Assembly (NCBI RefSeq): GCF_022458865.1
Contig: NZ_JAJNMU010000025.1
Location: 1 to 64,000, forward strand
Direction: 5' to 3'
From: Paenibacillus periandrae
GTDB taxonomy: Bacteria; Bacillota; Bacilli; Paenibacillales; NBRC-103111
Length of the DNA stretch: 64,000 nt
Under the pieces are notes generated by a model that did not search any database, was not told the DNA's origin, and saw only the letters and a program-made list of their open reading frames with translations. Made by a program: the position numbers and the translations under genes. The stretch's first letter is position 1; each line of letters opens with the position of its first letter. Of this stretch, positions 18,574-27,911 are shown piece by piece.

Positions 18574-19389
18574 CTAATCTACAACTATATTTTTATTTTC
18601 TTCTGACACTGGCGTGAACACCCTCATTGCAAAATCGCTGCTCTCAGAGATTTTAAAAGTATGGTATCGGAAAGTCAGCAGCTCAGTTTCGGGAAGACGG
18701 ATTATTTGTTCACCTTCCAAAGTATCGGAAACATCATGTCGTTCCCATAGCGTCCTGAATTCTTCGCTCCTGTCACATAACTTGTCGACCAGTTCTTGAT
18801 ACCACGAATCGTTCATGTAAAAGGCAAACCGGCTTCTGAAATGGGCCACCATCGTAGAGGCGACATTCTCCCAATTCACAATGCGAAACTTGCTATCCTC
18901 CACCGCGAAGACACGCCAAAGAATATTTCTTCCGAGCTCCGGGTCTCGACTGAAGTCTCTACACAACGTATCCGATATTTGGTTCAATGCGATAACGTTC
19001 CAGCGTCTATCAATAATGTACGCCGGATAAGTTCCCATCCTGTCCAGAATCTTCTGCAGGGAAGGAGGAACGGCATCATCCGCTTTTGACTGCGGAAGCG
19101 GGGAATGATTGGCCAATACGAAAAGATGGTTGCGTTCGTCGCTGTTAAGACGTAATGTTCGTACCAAGCTTTCCAGGACTTGCTCCGACACATGAATGTC
19201 CCGGCCCTGCTCCAGTGCTGTATACCACGGCAAGGAAATACCCGATAAGCTTGACACTTCTTCCCGTCTCAAGCCTTTCGTGCGGCGGCGTGACGTTTTA
19301 ACCTGCAAACCCATCTCTCCTGGGGATATACGCGAGCGACGTGACCGGAGAAAATCAGCCAATTGTTTACGTCTTCTTTCATCATTCAT
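18574..19389 (-). CDS. XRE-family regulator with MmyB-like ligand-binding domain
   Basis: A 271-residue transcription regulator. Residues 5-75 are an XRE helix-turn-helix with the family signature RRTKGLRREEVSSLSGISLPWYTALEQGRD. Residues 95-255 match the MmyB-like ligand-binding domain (IIDRRWNVIALN, then ILWRVF, and TMVAHFRSRFAFY). Members typically control a divergent oxidoreductase gene in response to a small molecule, and here an SDR gene lies divergently 255 bp away. I place the start at ATG 19389 because AGGAGGTAAC precedes it; the frame is open upstream without a better site. Confidence 0.88.
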   Translation of the reverse strand: MNDERRRKQLADFLRSRRSRISPGEMGLQVKTSRRRTKGLRREEVSSLSGISLPWYTALEQGRDIHVSEQVLESLVRTLRLNSDERNHLFVLANHSPLPQSKADDAVPPSLQKILDRMGTYPAYIIDRRWNVIALNQISDTLCRDFSRDPELGRNILWRVFAVEDSKFRIVNWENVASTMVAHFRSRFAFYMNDSWYQELVDKLCDRSEEFRTLWERHDVSDTLEGEQIIRLPETELLTFRYHTFKISESSDFAMRVFTPVSEENKNIVVD

Positions 19390-19643
19390 AAATATGTTAC
19401 CTCCTCTCCATTTGGTGATAGTATTTATACTAGTATTCGTGCCAATAGTATCCGGAAAAGTACTATAAATGCACACCTGTGTATCGGTTCTATGACTGAT
19501 TATAATCGTGTTATCGTCCGTTGTTAAGGAGGAGCCGGAGATTAAACAAGCTGTACCGAATTTCCCATTGATCGGCTGTTCGCGGCTGATGAGAATCGTT
19601 AGGCAAGGTCTAGCCAAATATCGAATACGAAGGAGATTTTTTT

Positions 19644-20390
19644 GTGAAAACAATGCAGATCGAACAAGGTCATAGTTTCAAAGGCAAACGTGTTGTTATT
19701 CTTGGAGGAACGTCCGGAATCGGGTTTGCGACTGCCGAAGCCTCCGCTCGGGAAGGGGCATACCTAGTCGTCGTGTCCAGTAAAAAAGAAAAAGTTGATC
19801 GTGCAGTTTCGCGTTTGCCCGAAGGTACCGAGGGGTATGCGGTTGATTTGACGAATGAGGAACAGGTTAAAAAATTTTTTAGTAATATCGGGGAATTCGA
19901 TCACTTGGTTTTCACTGCCGGCGACCCAGTGATGATCGAAAATCTCGATACCACCGACGTCGAGACAGCGCAGCAATTGTTTAACTTGCGATACTGGGGA
20001 GCGTTTATGGCTGCCAAATATGGCAGTCGAAACATCCGACGGGGTGGTTCGATCACGTTGACTTCCGGCGTTGCCGGAGCTCGTCCACAGAAGGGAGTTA
20101 CTGTTGCAGCCAGCATATGCGGTGCTGTCGAGTCGCTCACCAGAGCGTTGGCCGTCGAGTTGAGCCCGCTTCGCGTCAACACCGTTTGCTTCGGTATTAT
20201 GCGTACCGAGTTTTGGAATGACGTTCCTGAGGAACACCGGAACACCATGTATGAAAATGTAGGGGAATCACTTCCAGTTGGGCGAATCGGCGAACCGGAG
20301 GATGGTGCCGAAGCATTTTTATACTTAATGCGGGAGAACTATTCTACCGGTCAGATCGTTGTCGTGGACGGCGGTTCTACTCTCGTTTAA
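19644..20390 (+). CDS. SDR-family oxidoreductase (atypical active site)
   Basis: A 248-residue short-chain dehydrogenase/reductase. The NAD(P)-binding motif is GGTSGIGFATAEA near residue 20, with structural motifs DHLVFTAG (NNAG position) and SPLRVNTVCFG. The usual catalytic Tyr-x3-Lys is not evident: the expected segment reads VTVAASICGAVESLTRAL. It may belong to the known subgroup with altered catalytic residues or be non-catalytic. GTG start at 19644 after AAGGAGA. Divergent from the XRE/MmyB regulator, which probably represses it. Confidence 0.8.
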   Translation: MKTMQIEQGHSFKGKRVVILGGTSGIGFATAEASAREGAYLVVVSSKKEKVDRAVSRLPEGTEGYAVDLTNEEQVKKFFSNIGEFDHLVFTAGDPVMIENLDTTDVETAQQLFNLRYWGAFMAAKYGSRNIRRGGSITLTSGVAGARPQKGVTVAASICGAVESLTRALAVELSPLRVNTVCFGIMRTEFWNDVPEEHRNTMYENVGESLPVGRIGEPEDGAEAFLYLMRENYSTGQIVVVDGGSTLV

Positions 20391-21191
20391 GCTTCTTGTA
20401 GGTGTATGGGGAAAATCAGGTTTTAAAAAATAAGTTTTAGACTGTGACATCGACGATTTTGCAAGTGATTTTAAAGTAGCTATTTCTAGCTCTACATTGC
20501 GGATATCCGCTTCGATATCCGAAAATATTCTCTTTTGTCCAAGTAGTTTCTTAGTACTTGCAGGAGGAACACCTCCTATTATTAACCCTCCTATATTGAC
20601 TAAATCCCCCTGCAATGTAACTACATGGTAATGGTTTTGGAACCTCGCAGAAATTCGGATTGCGTCTTCCATGGTTTCCACAACGATGGCATTTCCAAGT
20701 AGGTAAGTAAATATCTCTCCATATTTGGCATCAAAGGAAACAAGATCGACGGCTATCCCTATAACCCCCTTTGATTGAGACACACTAGCTTGATCACTCA
20801 ATGGGATTGTGGTTCCTCGGATCAGATCCAAGGGGAGAAACGCGGCGCGGCCAAGTTGTCGCGGCATTAGATAATTGATTGCCTCCTGTGCATTCCCAGT
20901 AGTCTGTACAATAATATGTTGAACGGCACTTCCAAGCAAATTCTCGATCGCAATTTCGTATTGTTCAGGGACATGTAACAACTCGGCTACCACTCCGTGA
21001 ATACCAGTGAGAATATTACGGTTTTTGGCCCTAAGAACCTCCCTGACTCCTTGCAAATACTCCTGGTACTCCTCCGCAATCTCAAGCCTTGTATCCCTCC
21101 GGGATTTAAGTGCGGCTAGCATTCTCTCACATTTGATTAACTTCGATTCAACATCTTCAAAATGTTCTTGCTTATCAATCGAGTCGCTCAA
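20325..21191 (-). CDS. Free-standing SMC hinge-domain protein
   Basis: A 288-residue protein that is only the hinge region of an SMC/condensin ATPase. Residues 1-55 are coiled coil. Residues 60-235 are the hinge, with GIHGVVAELLHVPEQYEIAI, GRAAFLPLDLIRG and the glycine-rich GDLVNIGGLIIGG. A short returning helix and an unrelated tail (residues 258-288) follow. The ATPase head halves and most of the coil are absent; full SMC is about 1190 residues. It has its own ribosome binding site (GGGGGAG, six nt before TTG 21191). Its last 66 nt overlap antisense to the SDR gene end. It is either a remnant or a dimerisation-competitor protein. Confidence 0.7.
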   Translation of the reverse strand: MSDSIDKQEHFEDVESKLIKCERMLAALKSRRDTRLEIAEEYQEYLQGVREVLRAKNRNILTGIHGVVAELLHVPEQYEIAIENLLGSAVQHIIVQTTGNAQEAINYLMPRQLGRAAFLPLDLIRGTTIPLSDQASVSQSKGVIGIAVDLVSFDAKYGEIFTYLLGNAIVVETMEDAIRISARFQNHYHVVTLQGDLVNIGGLIIGGVPPASTKKLLGQKRIFSDIEADIRNVELEIATLKSLAKSSMSQSKTYFLKPDFPHTPTRSLNESRTAVHDNDLTGRIVLPH

Positions 21192-21231
21192 GAACTACTC
21201 CCCCTTAATAAGAACGGACACAACGTATTAT

Positions 21232-21480
21232 TCATCGAAGTACAGCCCGAATATATCCTCGCCCTAATTTAATAGTTTGTTGGTCAATATCTCTTCGAAT
21301 GATGTATTCTATAAACGCACCATTATGCCGGCTTTCAATTACTTCTCCAGTCCAGTCATCTAGCTGTTCCGGAGCATTATTTCCATCCCAAACAGTGAAC
21401 CGAACCCGTTGCTTTTCTTTTGTACGTACACCCTTGTAATTAATAATTTTTGATTGAAAGTCAATACCATTTGATTACTA
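21232..21480 (-). pseudogene. Possible remnant of a small conserved protein
   Basis: The frame ending at 21232 encodes a coherent 80-residue segment (RFTVWDGNNAPEQLDDWTGE, later IEYIIRRDIDQ) but has a TAA upstream near 21482 and no normal start codon. Sequence composition looks coding. It may be a gene that lost its 5' end, lying just before the SMC-hinge gene on the other side. Unassigned. Confidence 0.3.
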
Positions 21481-21605
21481 CTATGTATACCCGATTCGGA
21501 AAACCAGCAGATTTGCTTAAATATCTTATTCAAATCTCTCAAATGGCATTTTCCTTTCCATATAATAGTGCTATTCATTCAGATCTTCACTAAGCACTTT
21601 GCGAA

Positions 21606-21902
21606 CTAGCTTGCAGTAAACCATGTTCGTATATTTTTCCCATAACAATGGGAATCTCTGTTATCTATTTTCCCAATATAAATTATCCCCTTCTTATCGT
21701 CAATTGTATAGAACATTCTAATTCGCTTCGCTTTAATTCGCTTTACCTCTGAACATCGATTAACGGATCCATAGTCAAGATGAAGCGGCCTCGGATTGTT
21801 AGTTAATATCTCTAATACATTTTGGATTGTAATTATTTCCTCTTTCCTAAAACCATTCATTTCTTTCTCAACCCTCTTTGAAACAAATTCGATTGTAAAC
21901 AT
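21606..21902 (-). CDS. RelE/ParE-like toxin, solitary
   Basis: A 98-residue protein with the RelE/StbE-type toxin pattern: an N-terminal beta strand and two helices, then a C-terminal sheet with RIRMFYTIDDKKGIIYIGKI and DNRDSHCYG. RelE enzymes cut mRNA at the ribosome. No antitoxin-sized gene lies on either side, so it is solitary or its partner is encoded elsewhere. Start ATG 21902 after AGGGGATG. The fold assignment is moderately secure; activity is not shown. Confidence 0.65.
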   Translation of the reverse strand: MFTIEFVSKRVEKEMNGFRKEEIITIQNVLEILTNNPRPLHLDYGSVNRCSEVKRIKAKRIRMFYTIDDKKGIIYIGKIDNRDSHCYGKNIRTWFTAS

Positions 21903-22192
21903 AAAATCATCCCCTAATCATTATTGCTTCTACACTTAAAAGCGTTAATTCGCTAATACATTTCATATTACCACCATAATTTTCCATAGTCAATATCGTA
22001 AACAAATGTGGTTTATTTATATATTCCGTTTTGAGTTTTAAACTAACCAAATATTCAATTTTTCTATATTAATTAGATTATGCTATACTTATATGTGCGA
22101 TTTAAATTTTACGATTTGTCGGAGGACAAGAAATTGACCCCTATTCCAATTTTTTCAAAACGATTTAAAATTGGTGAAAGAGGAAGATCCTA

Positions 22193-23227
22193 ATGCTAAT
22201 TAGACAGACCGAAATGGCCGTTTCAAAAAATTGGTTAGACTCCAGTCTTTTTTTCAAGATCTCGAGTGAACACTTTAAAAACACAGACTGGTCCAATCTT
22301 CCGGATCTGTTGTTGATGTATGTATTCCTCCATGATGAGCCTACATATGGAAAAAAAAGATCCGAAGGTACGAAGACCGAATATTTGAGAGATATTCTAG
22401 ATTTCCTAAAATTCACTGAATCTTTAGGTGGAATTCGCCAGCTATCTCCTGAGGATCTCCTTGTATACCAGGACTCTCTAGCCTCCCGATATGCAAACAC
22501 TTCAAATCGGAAAAAAATTACAGTGGTAAAACAATTTCTAAGATACATTTATTCCAAGCAAGCTATTGACAGTGATCTTACTCGATTAATTAAAAAGGTT
22601 GCACAGCCTGCAGATGAGTTGGTTAATCGGGATCTATATGAACATGAGGTTCAAACCCTTCTCGCACATTTTAAGAAGGGAAATTTTATTATGTATACTT
22701 TCTTTCTCATTTTGATCAGCACAGGTCTTCGAATAAACGAATTGGCCACAGCTCAATGGAAAAACCTTTACTATGTACCCCATCTTGGGTTTCATTTCCT
22801 TGATGTAATCGGTAAGGGTGGTAAGCCGCGTGAGGTATTAATATTTAATGACACTTTTGAAGTAATCGGTGAATTTCGAAAAAGAAGGGGGCTAGGCTCT
22901 GATGTTAATCCTGGTTGTCCTTCACCCTTTTTTCCAAAGGGTAACGGTTCTGCCTATAATACAAAGTATCTATCCAATATGTTTACAAAAGAAATTATTA
23001 AAACACAACTTAATATGATTAAACATAGAAAGGATTTCATTACTCCTCATACTTGCCGGCATTATTATGCCACTTTTCTAACAACTGAGGGCGCTAATAT
23101 TGACGCAGTAAAGGATGCACTTGGCCACTCCAGTATAATAACCACACAGCGTTATCTATTAAAAAGACGAAGGCAAGAAAACCATGCAGCTATCAAGGTC
23201 GGCAGAAACTCATTCAACCGAATATAA
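22193..23227 (+). CDS. Tyrosine recombinase / phage-type integrase
   Basis: A 344-residue XerC/D-like recombinase. The SAM-like N-terminal core-binding domain covers about residues 45-150. The catalytic domain carries STGLRINELATAQW (first Arg), HTCRHYYATFL (His-x2-Arg), ALGHSSIITTQRYL (His and nucleophile Tyr). All four are present, so it should be active. RBS AGAGGAAGATC before ATG 22193; an extended -10 (TGCTATACT) lies about 100 nt upstream. Followed by a perfect 24-bp terminator. It may drive site-specific integration or resolution of a nearby element, but I could not find attachment-site repeats. Confidence 0.88.
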   Translation: MLIRQTEMAVSKNWLDSSLFFKISSEHFKNTDWSNLPDLLLMYVFLHDEPTYGKKRSEGTKTEYLRDILDFLKFTESLGGIRQLSPEDLLVYQDSLASRYANTSNRKKITVVKQFLRYIYSKQAIDSDLTRLIKKVAQPADELVNRDLYEHEVQTLLAHFKKGNFIMYTFFLILISTGLRINELATAQWKNLYYVPHLGFHFLDVIGKGGKPREVLIFNDTFEVIGEFRKRRGLGSDVNPGCPSPFFPKGNGSAYNTKYLSNMFTKEIIKTQLNMIKHRKDFITPHTCRHYYATFLTTEGANIDAVKDALGHSSIITTQRYLLKRRRQENHAAIKVGRNSFNRI

Positions 23228-23272
23228 TGCAATTTCTCATAAGTGAACAACTGCAATTCTTCTTCTCTTTCA

Positions 23273-23326
23273 AAAAAACCTTTAATGACAAGAGCAATAC
23301 AGTGCTCTTGTCATTAAAGGTTTTTT
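23273..23326 (+). terminator. 24-bp perfect-stem terminator
   Basis: The arms 23273-23296 and 23303-23326 (AAAAAACCTTTAATGACAAG... and its complement) pair perfectly around ATACAG, with T-runs at both ends. It ends the recombinase transcript. Confidence 0.85.
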
Positions 23327-23329
23327 CTG

Positions 23330-23837
23330 TAAATTTAATTTCTCGATAAAATCCATGAACTTCCTTATGCATCTGCATTCTCATCATCGATCCCTCCGGA
23401 TCATACCAGTACACGAGGTCTAGCGGCGGTTTAGCCGTTTCATTCAGCTGCAGAAAACCAGAGGGAATAATGTATCAGACGCCGATACCATATTTGCGCT
23501 GTATGAACCATCGCAGCTTGGGGTTCTAGTCTACATTTCAAGAACTTGGAGTTAGGAGTTTCAGTGATTGAAAGCCATCGCCTTCGTGCCGTACGACGAA
23601 ATAATATTGTAGACTGAGATATACACGGTTGCAGCGCAATCCTGGTGGCTCGACATACCGGGGCTGATAGCCCTTTCTCTTTTTGTTGTTTAAGATTCAT
23701 TAATGAATGAACCACTACCCACACAAGACCCAACCCACGTACTCTCATCACTTTTATGCTCCTATATTCTTTGGATGCCATAGCATTGAGCGGTTTATTT
23801 TCGTGAATCAATGATACATGCTAATCACCAACTATAC
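23330..23837. other. No supported gene
   Basis: Minus-strand open frames exist (for example one reading VYWYDPEGSMMRM near 23400, another at 23440-23811) but none has a ribosome binding site or a recognisable protein. The block may hold remnants of mobile genes. Confidence 0.3.
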
Positions 23838-24566
23838 TTATTTAATCAAAGTGGGGTTTATTAGGTCTATATAAGCAGGGAACTCACCCCCTGATGACTT
23901 AGCGATCTTCACATGTAAAGAGAGGACACCTTTAACACTAATATTTAACTCTTGAACGGATCCAGGTCCAATAGTCCGTTCTTCCAAAACCTTTCCATCT
24001 TGATCTATGAAGCTTATATGACGGGCAGCGGCGTAATTCGCTCCTTCATCATCAAAACCCAGTGTAAGCGATAAATTTGAGAATTGTGCATTCAAAGGGA
24101 ATTTAGCAACGGTTTCGTATGACATATTCTTTAAAGTAAATCCAATCTTGCCATAATCCTTTTTATTAACTTTCATTGGCTGATTTTGTTTTAAATCTAG
24201 ATAAGAACTGTTACCTTTGACATAATCCGGTCCACTTAATTCATATGATGATGGTGCTGGAAGAATAAAGCTGTTTAACTGTTGACCTATAATAACAGCA
24301 TTATTTTCTCCATCCCATTTTACGGGTACCCCTAAAATGTCGCTAATAGCTTTTAATGGAACGTATGTAGAACCATTTGCAATAAATGGTTTTTGATCTG
24401 GATCCGTTGGTGTTTGATCAATTCCATTATGAATTAATTTCACTCCAAAGATTGCTTCTAGACTAATTCTTTCTGAGGCTGAGGCAGCATAAGAAACTCC
24501 TCCAAAAAACATGGCTCCTAAAACAAACCCACTCATTACTAATTTTGCTTTATTGCTCTTTCCCAA
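23838..24566 (-). CDS. Secreted protein with copper-amine-oxidase N-terminal (stalk) domain
   Basis: A 242-residue exported protein. It has a signal peptide (about residues 1-28 ending YAASA) and one stalk-type repeat: FIANGSTYVPLKAISDILGV then VKWDGENNAVII. A beta-sandwich-like C-terminus (LNAQFSNLSLTLGFDDE) follows. The start is TTG 24566 after AGGGGGA. The frame is open for another 34 codons upstream, but that part is hydrophilic and would bury the signal peptide. It is the second such protein in the window, with the domain only half the usual length. Surface function unknown. Confidence 0.72.
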   Translation of the reverse strand: MGKSNKAKLVMSGFVLGAMFFGGVSYAASASERISLEAIFGVKLIHNGIDQTPTDPDQKPFIANGSTYVPLKAISDILGVPVKWDGENNAVIIGQQLNSFILPAPSSYELSGPDYVKGNSSYLDLKQNQPMKVNKKDYGKIGFTLKNMSYETVAKFPLNAQFSNLSLTLGFDDEGANYAAARHISFIDQDGKVLEERTIGPGSVQELNISVKGVLSLHVKIAKSSGGEFPAYIDLINPTLIK

Positions 24567-24829
24567 TCTAATTCCCCCTAAGTGATTTGCTGTATTTTGA
24601 TTTTGTAGTATTTCTTTTTGTAGTTCATAATCATAACGCAGCGTTCCCTTTAAGGTCAATATTTTCAAGCATTTCGATAAGTATTTTTTCCTTTAAGCAG
24701 ACCGGTATTTTTCATTTTATTGTTGGCTAATAATGTAAGGTAAATTCCCCTGTATGTTCAAAGACAACTAAATCCCCCTTGTACAGTTTCACGGTCGTAA
24801 TCGAATATCCGCCTGATGTACAATAATAA

Positions 24830-25175
24830 CCAAATTAACGCCCGATCGATTGCGACGGTACGCTTCCGTTAGAACAAGAAGCGCGTGCTGCAGATCCCCG
24901 TTCCACCCACGGGCTACGGTGTGCCGATCGAAGTCTGCTTCCGGAAGAACCGGGAGCACGTGCTGTAATTTGCTAAATCCGTCAGCGGTCGCGTGCTCGT
25001 TCCGATAAATTGCAGCCATATGCTTCCGAAAGAAACGAAGCACTTGCTGCAAATCCCCGTTCCGTTAGTGGGCGCCGGTGTTCCGATCATTACATCTACC
25101 CTCATCTGGAAGATCCCAGAGCAGGTAATGCAACCGTTCGATCCGTTGCTGTCGTCGTACTCCGGTCGAATCGCT
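24830..25175. repeat. GC-rich degenerate ~85-nt repeats
   Basis: Diverged units follow a pattern close to CGATCGATTGC, CTTCCGGAAGAACC, GAGCACGTGCTG, ATCCCCGTTCC. Clear matches start near 24844, 24930 and 25005. No frame has a ribosome binding site. The stretch from 24567 to 25508 holds no other gene I can support. Confidence 0.45.
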
Positions 25176-25508
25176 AGTATAAAGATAAAGCTTTAGCTTT
25201 ACTATATCTGAACACCCTGTACCAGAGGACATCAATCGTTCCGCAGACGATATCCGGAAGAAAAAGCAATACTGAACAGTTTTCTGATAGCTGTCCTCAA
25301 CACTACACCCAGTTGTACCCTGAAAGACAGTAAACTGAGTTGCAGTTGTTCATTCATGCTCTTTATTGTTTTAAAAGAACACGACTCTGGTAAGCAATAG
25401 CAATATGTTTTTCTTCATTAAAGACCTATATTATGATAGTATTGAACTAGAGTCACATGTTTTGATTTACTTTTATCTGTGAGATTATAGAATGGGGGAG
25501 TGTATATC

Positions 25509-25766
25509 GTGCATTTGGACAACCTTATTAAAAGAAATCAATGTATGATCAAAGTCGGACAGCCAATTGAAATTGAAAGTTTAGATGGTACAGTAAAACG
25601 TGGAGAATATTTTAGACGCTGGCATAAATTTGATGGAAAAATACATATAGTTATCATTGAAAGAAAAAGTGAGACCCATGAACAAATGCACTATATCGAG
25701 GAAAAAGAAATTGCTGATATTCGTATACTTGGCCCATTCGGCAAACCATTATTATATTTAGTTTGA
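25509..25766 (+). CDS. Unknown small protein
   Basis: An 85-residue soluble protein from GTG 25509, eight nt after GGGGGAG. The GTG at 25500 overlaps that site. It has a beta-rich start (MIKVGQPIEIESLDGTVKRG) reminiscent of PilZ/SH3-like small barrels and a charged C-terminus. No family recognised, no operon. Confidence 0.45.
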   Translation: MHLDNLIKRNQCMIKVGQPIEIESLDGTVKRGEYFRRWHKFDGKIHIVIIERKSETHEQMHYIEEKEIADIRILGPFGKPLLYLV

Positions 25767-25826
25767 ATAATCACTTGAATTTGCAAGCGCCTTCTCAATC
25801 TATGTAAAGAAGTGAGTTAAGCTACA

Positions 25827-26147
25827 TTAAGAATAAAGTACACCCTCTTGAGCGGGTAATAATGCTTTATGGCCAATCATCAATTGCTGGTTATGCACTG
25901 ACTTAAATTCAGATTCAATCAGCACATAATTAACTAAATATTTTCTATTTCTGTAGATTATTCTTTCCAATACTTCTGTTGTTGAGTTATCGGAATCTTT
26001 GATTTGCTCCAAGAGAACATTAAAAAAATGCATATTTGATAGAAATGACTTACCCATGCCTGTTTGATTTAATGGATTTTGTGGAAGGCTTCTCAATTCT
26101 TCAATTTCTGCTTTAATATCAATAGTGAAATTATTTTTTTCTTCCAT
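25827..26147 (-). CDS. Unknown small protein
   Basis: A 106-residue mostly helical soluble protein with a good ribosome binding site (GGGGAGAGAG before ATG 26147). No recognisable motif. It lies convergent to the small plus-strand gene and 154 bp from a lipoprotein gene. Confidence 0.4.
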   Translation of the reverse strand: MEEKNNFTIDIKAEIEELRSLPQNPLNQTGMGKSFLSNMHFFNVLLEQIKDSDNSTTEVLERIIYRNRKYLVNYVLIESEFKSVHNQQLMIGHKALLPAQEGVLYS

Positions 26148-26300
26148 GTTACTCTCTCCCCAATTTCAGTTCCAAATCTCTCGCACATATAAGTTTCATA
26201 CCTGTTGTCCACTTATCTTGTGCCAGTTCCTCTTGTAGGTGGATCATCCTTCCAGTATCGATACTACTATTTTAAATCATCCGTCCTATTCCCTCCATTT

Positions 26301-26591
26301 TCATTTTGATTCCTCAGAACAATATGGCTTGCCATCCGCATTAAGAATTAATTCAAATCCAGAATGAAAGTCACCCTTAGTTATATATTGGCAACCTGTA
26401 AAACGATCAACATAAATAGCATAACGATTGTCAAACGGACCTCCAGTTTCTACCTCATAAAAGCGGTCTGACTTGACTTCAGACTGGACAGAACTAGACT
26501 TCTGAGCAGGCTTTGCTATCGGGAAAGGCTGACATCCGGAAAGAAAAACGAAAATTGCCAGCATACCTAACCTTCTATTCCCAAACCTCAA
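26301..26591 (-). CDS. Small lipoprotein with DUF6440-like domain
   Basis: A 96-residue lipoprotein. Its signal peptide has the lipobox LSGC near residue 20. The C-terminal half reads YAIYVDRFTGCQYITKG then ILNADGKPYC, which follows the DUF6440 pattern (YVDxxTGxxYL, LxxDGKPxC). The start is TTG 26591 or ATG 26564. Role at the outer membrane surface unknown. Confidence 0.6.
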   Translation of the reverse strand: MRFGNRRLGMLAIFVFLSGCQPFPIAKPAQKSSSVQSEVKSDRFYEVETGGPFDNRYAIYVDRFTGCQYITKGDFHSGFELILNADGKPYCSEESK

Positions 26592-27210
26592 GTCACCACA
26601 CCCTATTCCATATGTATATTAAACTTACAAACTGGTAATAATAGACTTAGAACTTGACGAACGACAACCAAATGGATGCTCATGGACAATCGCTGAATCA
26701 GTTGTATACCCGGGAGAAGCGGCGGGACTGTCCAGAACCGAAATAGGGCCGAAAAGTGTTTGGTCTGAAGGTTCAACAAATATACGCGCGCGCACAAGTG
26801 GTCCATATTGTTTATCTATATCACCTTGTCCACTTGGCTCGGAGGAGGTCACCCCTACCGAGCTATCTAATGTATTCTTCTGAAGGGTTACGTCAGGACT
26901 CGAATGACGCGTTCCTTCTATTATTATAGAAGGAACACGTTCGAGCAGCTGCATCTTAGCAGGTGCGTGAAACACATTATAATAGAGGAAACTCGTTCAG
27001 GGAGCCATGAAGCTAACACACAAACGAAATGTGTAACGACTTGTGTGAGATCAAACGGGTATTGGGCGACAAGGCAAATAATTTAATCGTTTTGTCAGGC
27101 TCGATGGTGGAATTTTTACCGCTGAGCCAATAGCGACTAAAACAAATTACCGTCCTGCATTCTTTAGGTGAAAGTTTTCAAGTAATCTGCAGATATACCA
27201 AGACGCACGA
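26592..27210. other. Gene-free stretch with an 11-bp hairpin
   Basis: The frame at 26625-26975 lacks a ribosome binding site and has atypical composition, so I do not call it. A perfect hairpin (GTTCCTTCTAT/ATAGAAGGAAC, 26911-26936) is present, and a weaker copy of one arm (ATAATAGAGGAAAC) lies near 26978. Confidence 0.35.
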
Positions 27211-27234
27211 AAGGCGACCTGCTTAGGTCGCCTT
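27211..27234 (-). terminator. Hairpin after the AbiL/RloAB-like operon
   Basis: AAGGCGACC pairs with GGTCGCCTT, 18 nt after the stop of the RloB-like gene. The U-tract is short. Confidence 0.55.
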
Positions 27235-27251
27235 CTTGAATAGGTATGATG

Positions 27252-27911
27252 TTATAGAAGTCCGCAATCCTTCAAAATCCGTTCCACTGATTCGTGGATT
27301 GTGAGTGAAGGATTGTCTCGATAATACTTGAAGCCGCAATGCTCGTATAATTGCAAGCTATTTTGCTGATTTTGCTGCATTATATACTTGGCTCGGTCAA
27401 TTGCTGCCTTTACATCGTTTATAGTTAACTTACGCAGGCATCGTTTGAAGTTAGCCTCTGCCTTGTATGTGTTCAGGTTAGGGAAGTCTTCAGTAAAAGC
27501 ACTGTTGACATGTCGGATGTAATGGTCTCTATGAGTGACGTGACCGTTGCAATTTTGTTTGTGCAATACCATCCATAGCTCAAAGGTCAGATTACTATAC
27601 CCCAACAAGTACTTGATTTGCTTAATGCGGTTAGCTTCTTTTAGCAAAGCCAATGTTTCAAGGAACTGCGTAACATGCACTTGATCATTACTTTCGTAAT
27701 CGAACCAATGAGTGACCACTGTTTTAGAGATAATATTTAAACTCTTTGCATACGATATCGGATTCTTTTCCACCTTGGATCTTATTACTGCCGTTTTTGT
27801 AGCCGCGGGATGAGCGTTGATTTCATCTTGAAGCCAATCAAGATACCACTTCTCTGTTTCGCCCTCTACGCTGAAATAATGCTGCGATTTATTCTTTAGT
27901 TGTGGCGACAT
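27252..27911 (-). CDS. RloB/AbiLii-like defence protein
   Basis: A 219-residue protein of the RloB family, the second component of AbiL/RloAB-type phage-defence pairs. Family features are YFSVEGETEKWYLDWLQ at the N-terminus (Toprim-like acidic motif), THWFDYESND in the middle and the SNLTFELWMVLH segment. RloB proteins are predicted Toprim-like nucleases that act with an AAA ATPase. The gene overlaps the ATPase gene by 23 nt, indicating translational coupling. Start ATG 27911, with a GAGGTG site inside the ATPase gene. The anti-phage role is from the family; the specific trigger is unknown. Confidence 0.82.
   Translation of the reverse strand: MSPQLKNKSQHYFSVEGETEKWYLDWLQDEINAHPAATKTAVIRSKVEKNPISYAKSLNIISKTVVTHWFDYESNDQVHVTQFLETLALLKEANRIKQIKYLLGYSNLTFELWMVLHKQNCNGHVTHRDHYIRHVNSAFTEDFPNLNTYKAEANFKRCLRKLTINDVKAAIDRAKYIMQQNQQNSLQLYEHCGFKYYRDNPSLTIHESVERILKDCGLL

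Noticed and set aside
23440..23811. 123-codon minus-strand open frame
   Set aside because: No ribosome binding site and no coherent protein pattern; treated as noncoding.
26625..26975. 116-codon minus-strand open frame
   Set aside because: No ribosome binding site, low-complexity composition and no recognisable motif; the region reads as decayed or noncoding sequence with a hairpin.
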